NCBI GenBank assembly: GCA_022769545.1
Contig: JALEJS010000007.1
Location: 1-41,044 of the forward strand
Direction: 5' to 3'
Length of the DNA: 41,044 bases
From: Blautia sp.
Lineage (GTDB): Bacteria > Bacillota > Clostridia > Lachnospirales > Lachnospiraceae
This document shows, piece after piece, positions 40,761 to 41,044 of the stretch; position 1 is the first letter of the stretch, and each line of letters begins with the position of its first letter. The notes under the pieces were generated by a model, which searched no databases, had not been told where the DNA came from, and saw only the letters and a program-made list of their open reading frames with translations. The position numbers and the translations under genes are program-made.

Positions 40761-40833
40761 TGGGGCCTATAGGGCTCGAACCTATGACCCTCTGCTTGTA
40801 AGGCAGATGCTCTCCCAGCTGAGCTAAGACCCC
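40761..40833 (-). tRNA. tRNA-Val (anticodon TAC)
   Basis: On the minus strand GGGGTCT at the start pairs (with one wobble) to AGGCCCC at the end, discriminator A. The anticodon stem TCTGC/GCAGA encloses CTTACAA, giving TAC. Confidence 0.92.
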
Positions 40834-40837
40834 ATAA

Positions 40838-40911
40838 CGACCCAGAAGAGACTCGAACTCTCGACCTCCGCCGTGACAGGGCGGCGCTCTAACCAACTGA
40901 GCCACTGGGCC
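40838..40911 (-). tRNA. tRNA-Asp (anticodon GTC)
   Basis: On the minus strand acceptor GGCCCAG pairs to CTGGGTC, discriminator G. The anticodon stem CCGCC/GGCGG encloses CTGTCAC, giving GTC. Confidence 0.92.
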
Positions 40912-40929
40912 AAATAATTATAAAGAAAA

Positions 40930-41003
40930 TGGACCTTCGGGGACTCGAACCCAGGACCGACCGGTTATGAGCCGGTTGCTCTAACCAACTGAGCTAAAGG
41001 TCC
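40930..41003 (-). tRNA. tRNA-Met (anticodon CAT)
   Basis: On the minus strand acceptor GGACCTT pairs with AAGGTCC, discriminator A. The anticodon stem ACCGG/CCGGT encloses CTCATAA. Elongator tRNA-Met is likely; tRNA-Ile with a modified CAT cannot be excluded from sequence. Confidence 0.85.
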
Positions 41004-41007
41004 AAAA

Positions 41008-41044
41008 AGCCGATGATCGGACTCGAACCGATAACCTGCTGATT
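41008..41044 (-). tRNA. Partial tRNA, probably tRNA-Thr (cut by the window edge)
   Basis: The 3' half is visible: the end of the anticodon stem (AATCAGC), the T-arm with GTTCGA and acceptor CATCGGC with discriminator T. The stem sequence fits tRNA-Thr with anticodon TGT, but the anticodon is outside the window. Confidence 0.65.

Overview
The window looks like a chromosomal piece of a Lachnospiraceae-type anaerobe (Firmicutes, Clostridia). The inference rests on moderate GC, AGGAGG-type ribosome binding sites, several TTG starts, an iron-sulfur type two-subunit serine dehydratase, a YesMN-type two-component system beside a sugar ABC transporter, a c-di-GMP-I riboswitch and a tRNA cluster. No rRNA or marker gene fixes the genus.

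Positions 207-11005 (minus strand): an M18 aminopeptidase gene followed by a nine-gene Mrp/Mbh-like cation/proton antiporter operon. It has small subunits E, F and G, an MbhD-like protein, an MnhB-domain protein and C, then four large antiporter-type subunits. No hydrogenase or other redox gene is in view. Positions 11305-19004: household genes, namely an ABC-class ATPase, a nitroreductase, a histidine phosphatase, an unusual zinc-ribbon/sigma-region-2/membrane protein, a prolyl-tRNA deacylase, an AlkD-like DNA glycosylase and L-serine dehydratase (two subunits). A repeat-bearing noncoding stretch lies at 13740-14036. Positions 19206-19824: tRNA-Gly, tRNA-Val and two small overlapping genes of unknown function. 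Positions 20014-23035: a GH31 glycosidase divergent from an AraC regulator, sharing a control region with a palindrome.

Positions 23204-29045 (minus strand) are the most interesting part. A promoter leads into a c-di-GMP-I riboswitch. It is followed by a binding-protein gene fused to a 5'-nucleotidase-C-like domain and broken by a one-base frameshift, then a hybrid histidine kinase, then an HD-GYP c-di-GMP phosphodiesterase. The phosphodiesterase continues in the kinase's reading frame directly after a TAG stop. The layout suggests a nutrient-sensing, c-di-GMP-controlled circuit that may be partly decayed or phase-variable.

Positions 29084-36575 (minus strand): a carbohydrate ABC transporter operon (binding protein, two permeases), a Gfo/Idh/MocA oxidoreductase and a YesM/YesN two-component pair. 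Positions 36847-39606 (minus strand): a phospholipid operon encoding a flippase/LPG-synthase-like membrane protein, phosphatidylserine synthase and phosphatidylserine decarboxylase. Its promoter region carries two similar palindromes. Positions 39740-41044 (minus strand): a GNAT acetyltransferase, a doubtful small ORF and a tRNA cluster (Leu, Val, Asp, Met, partial Thr).
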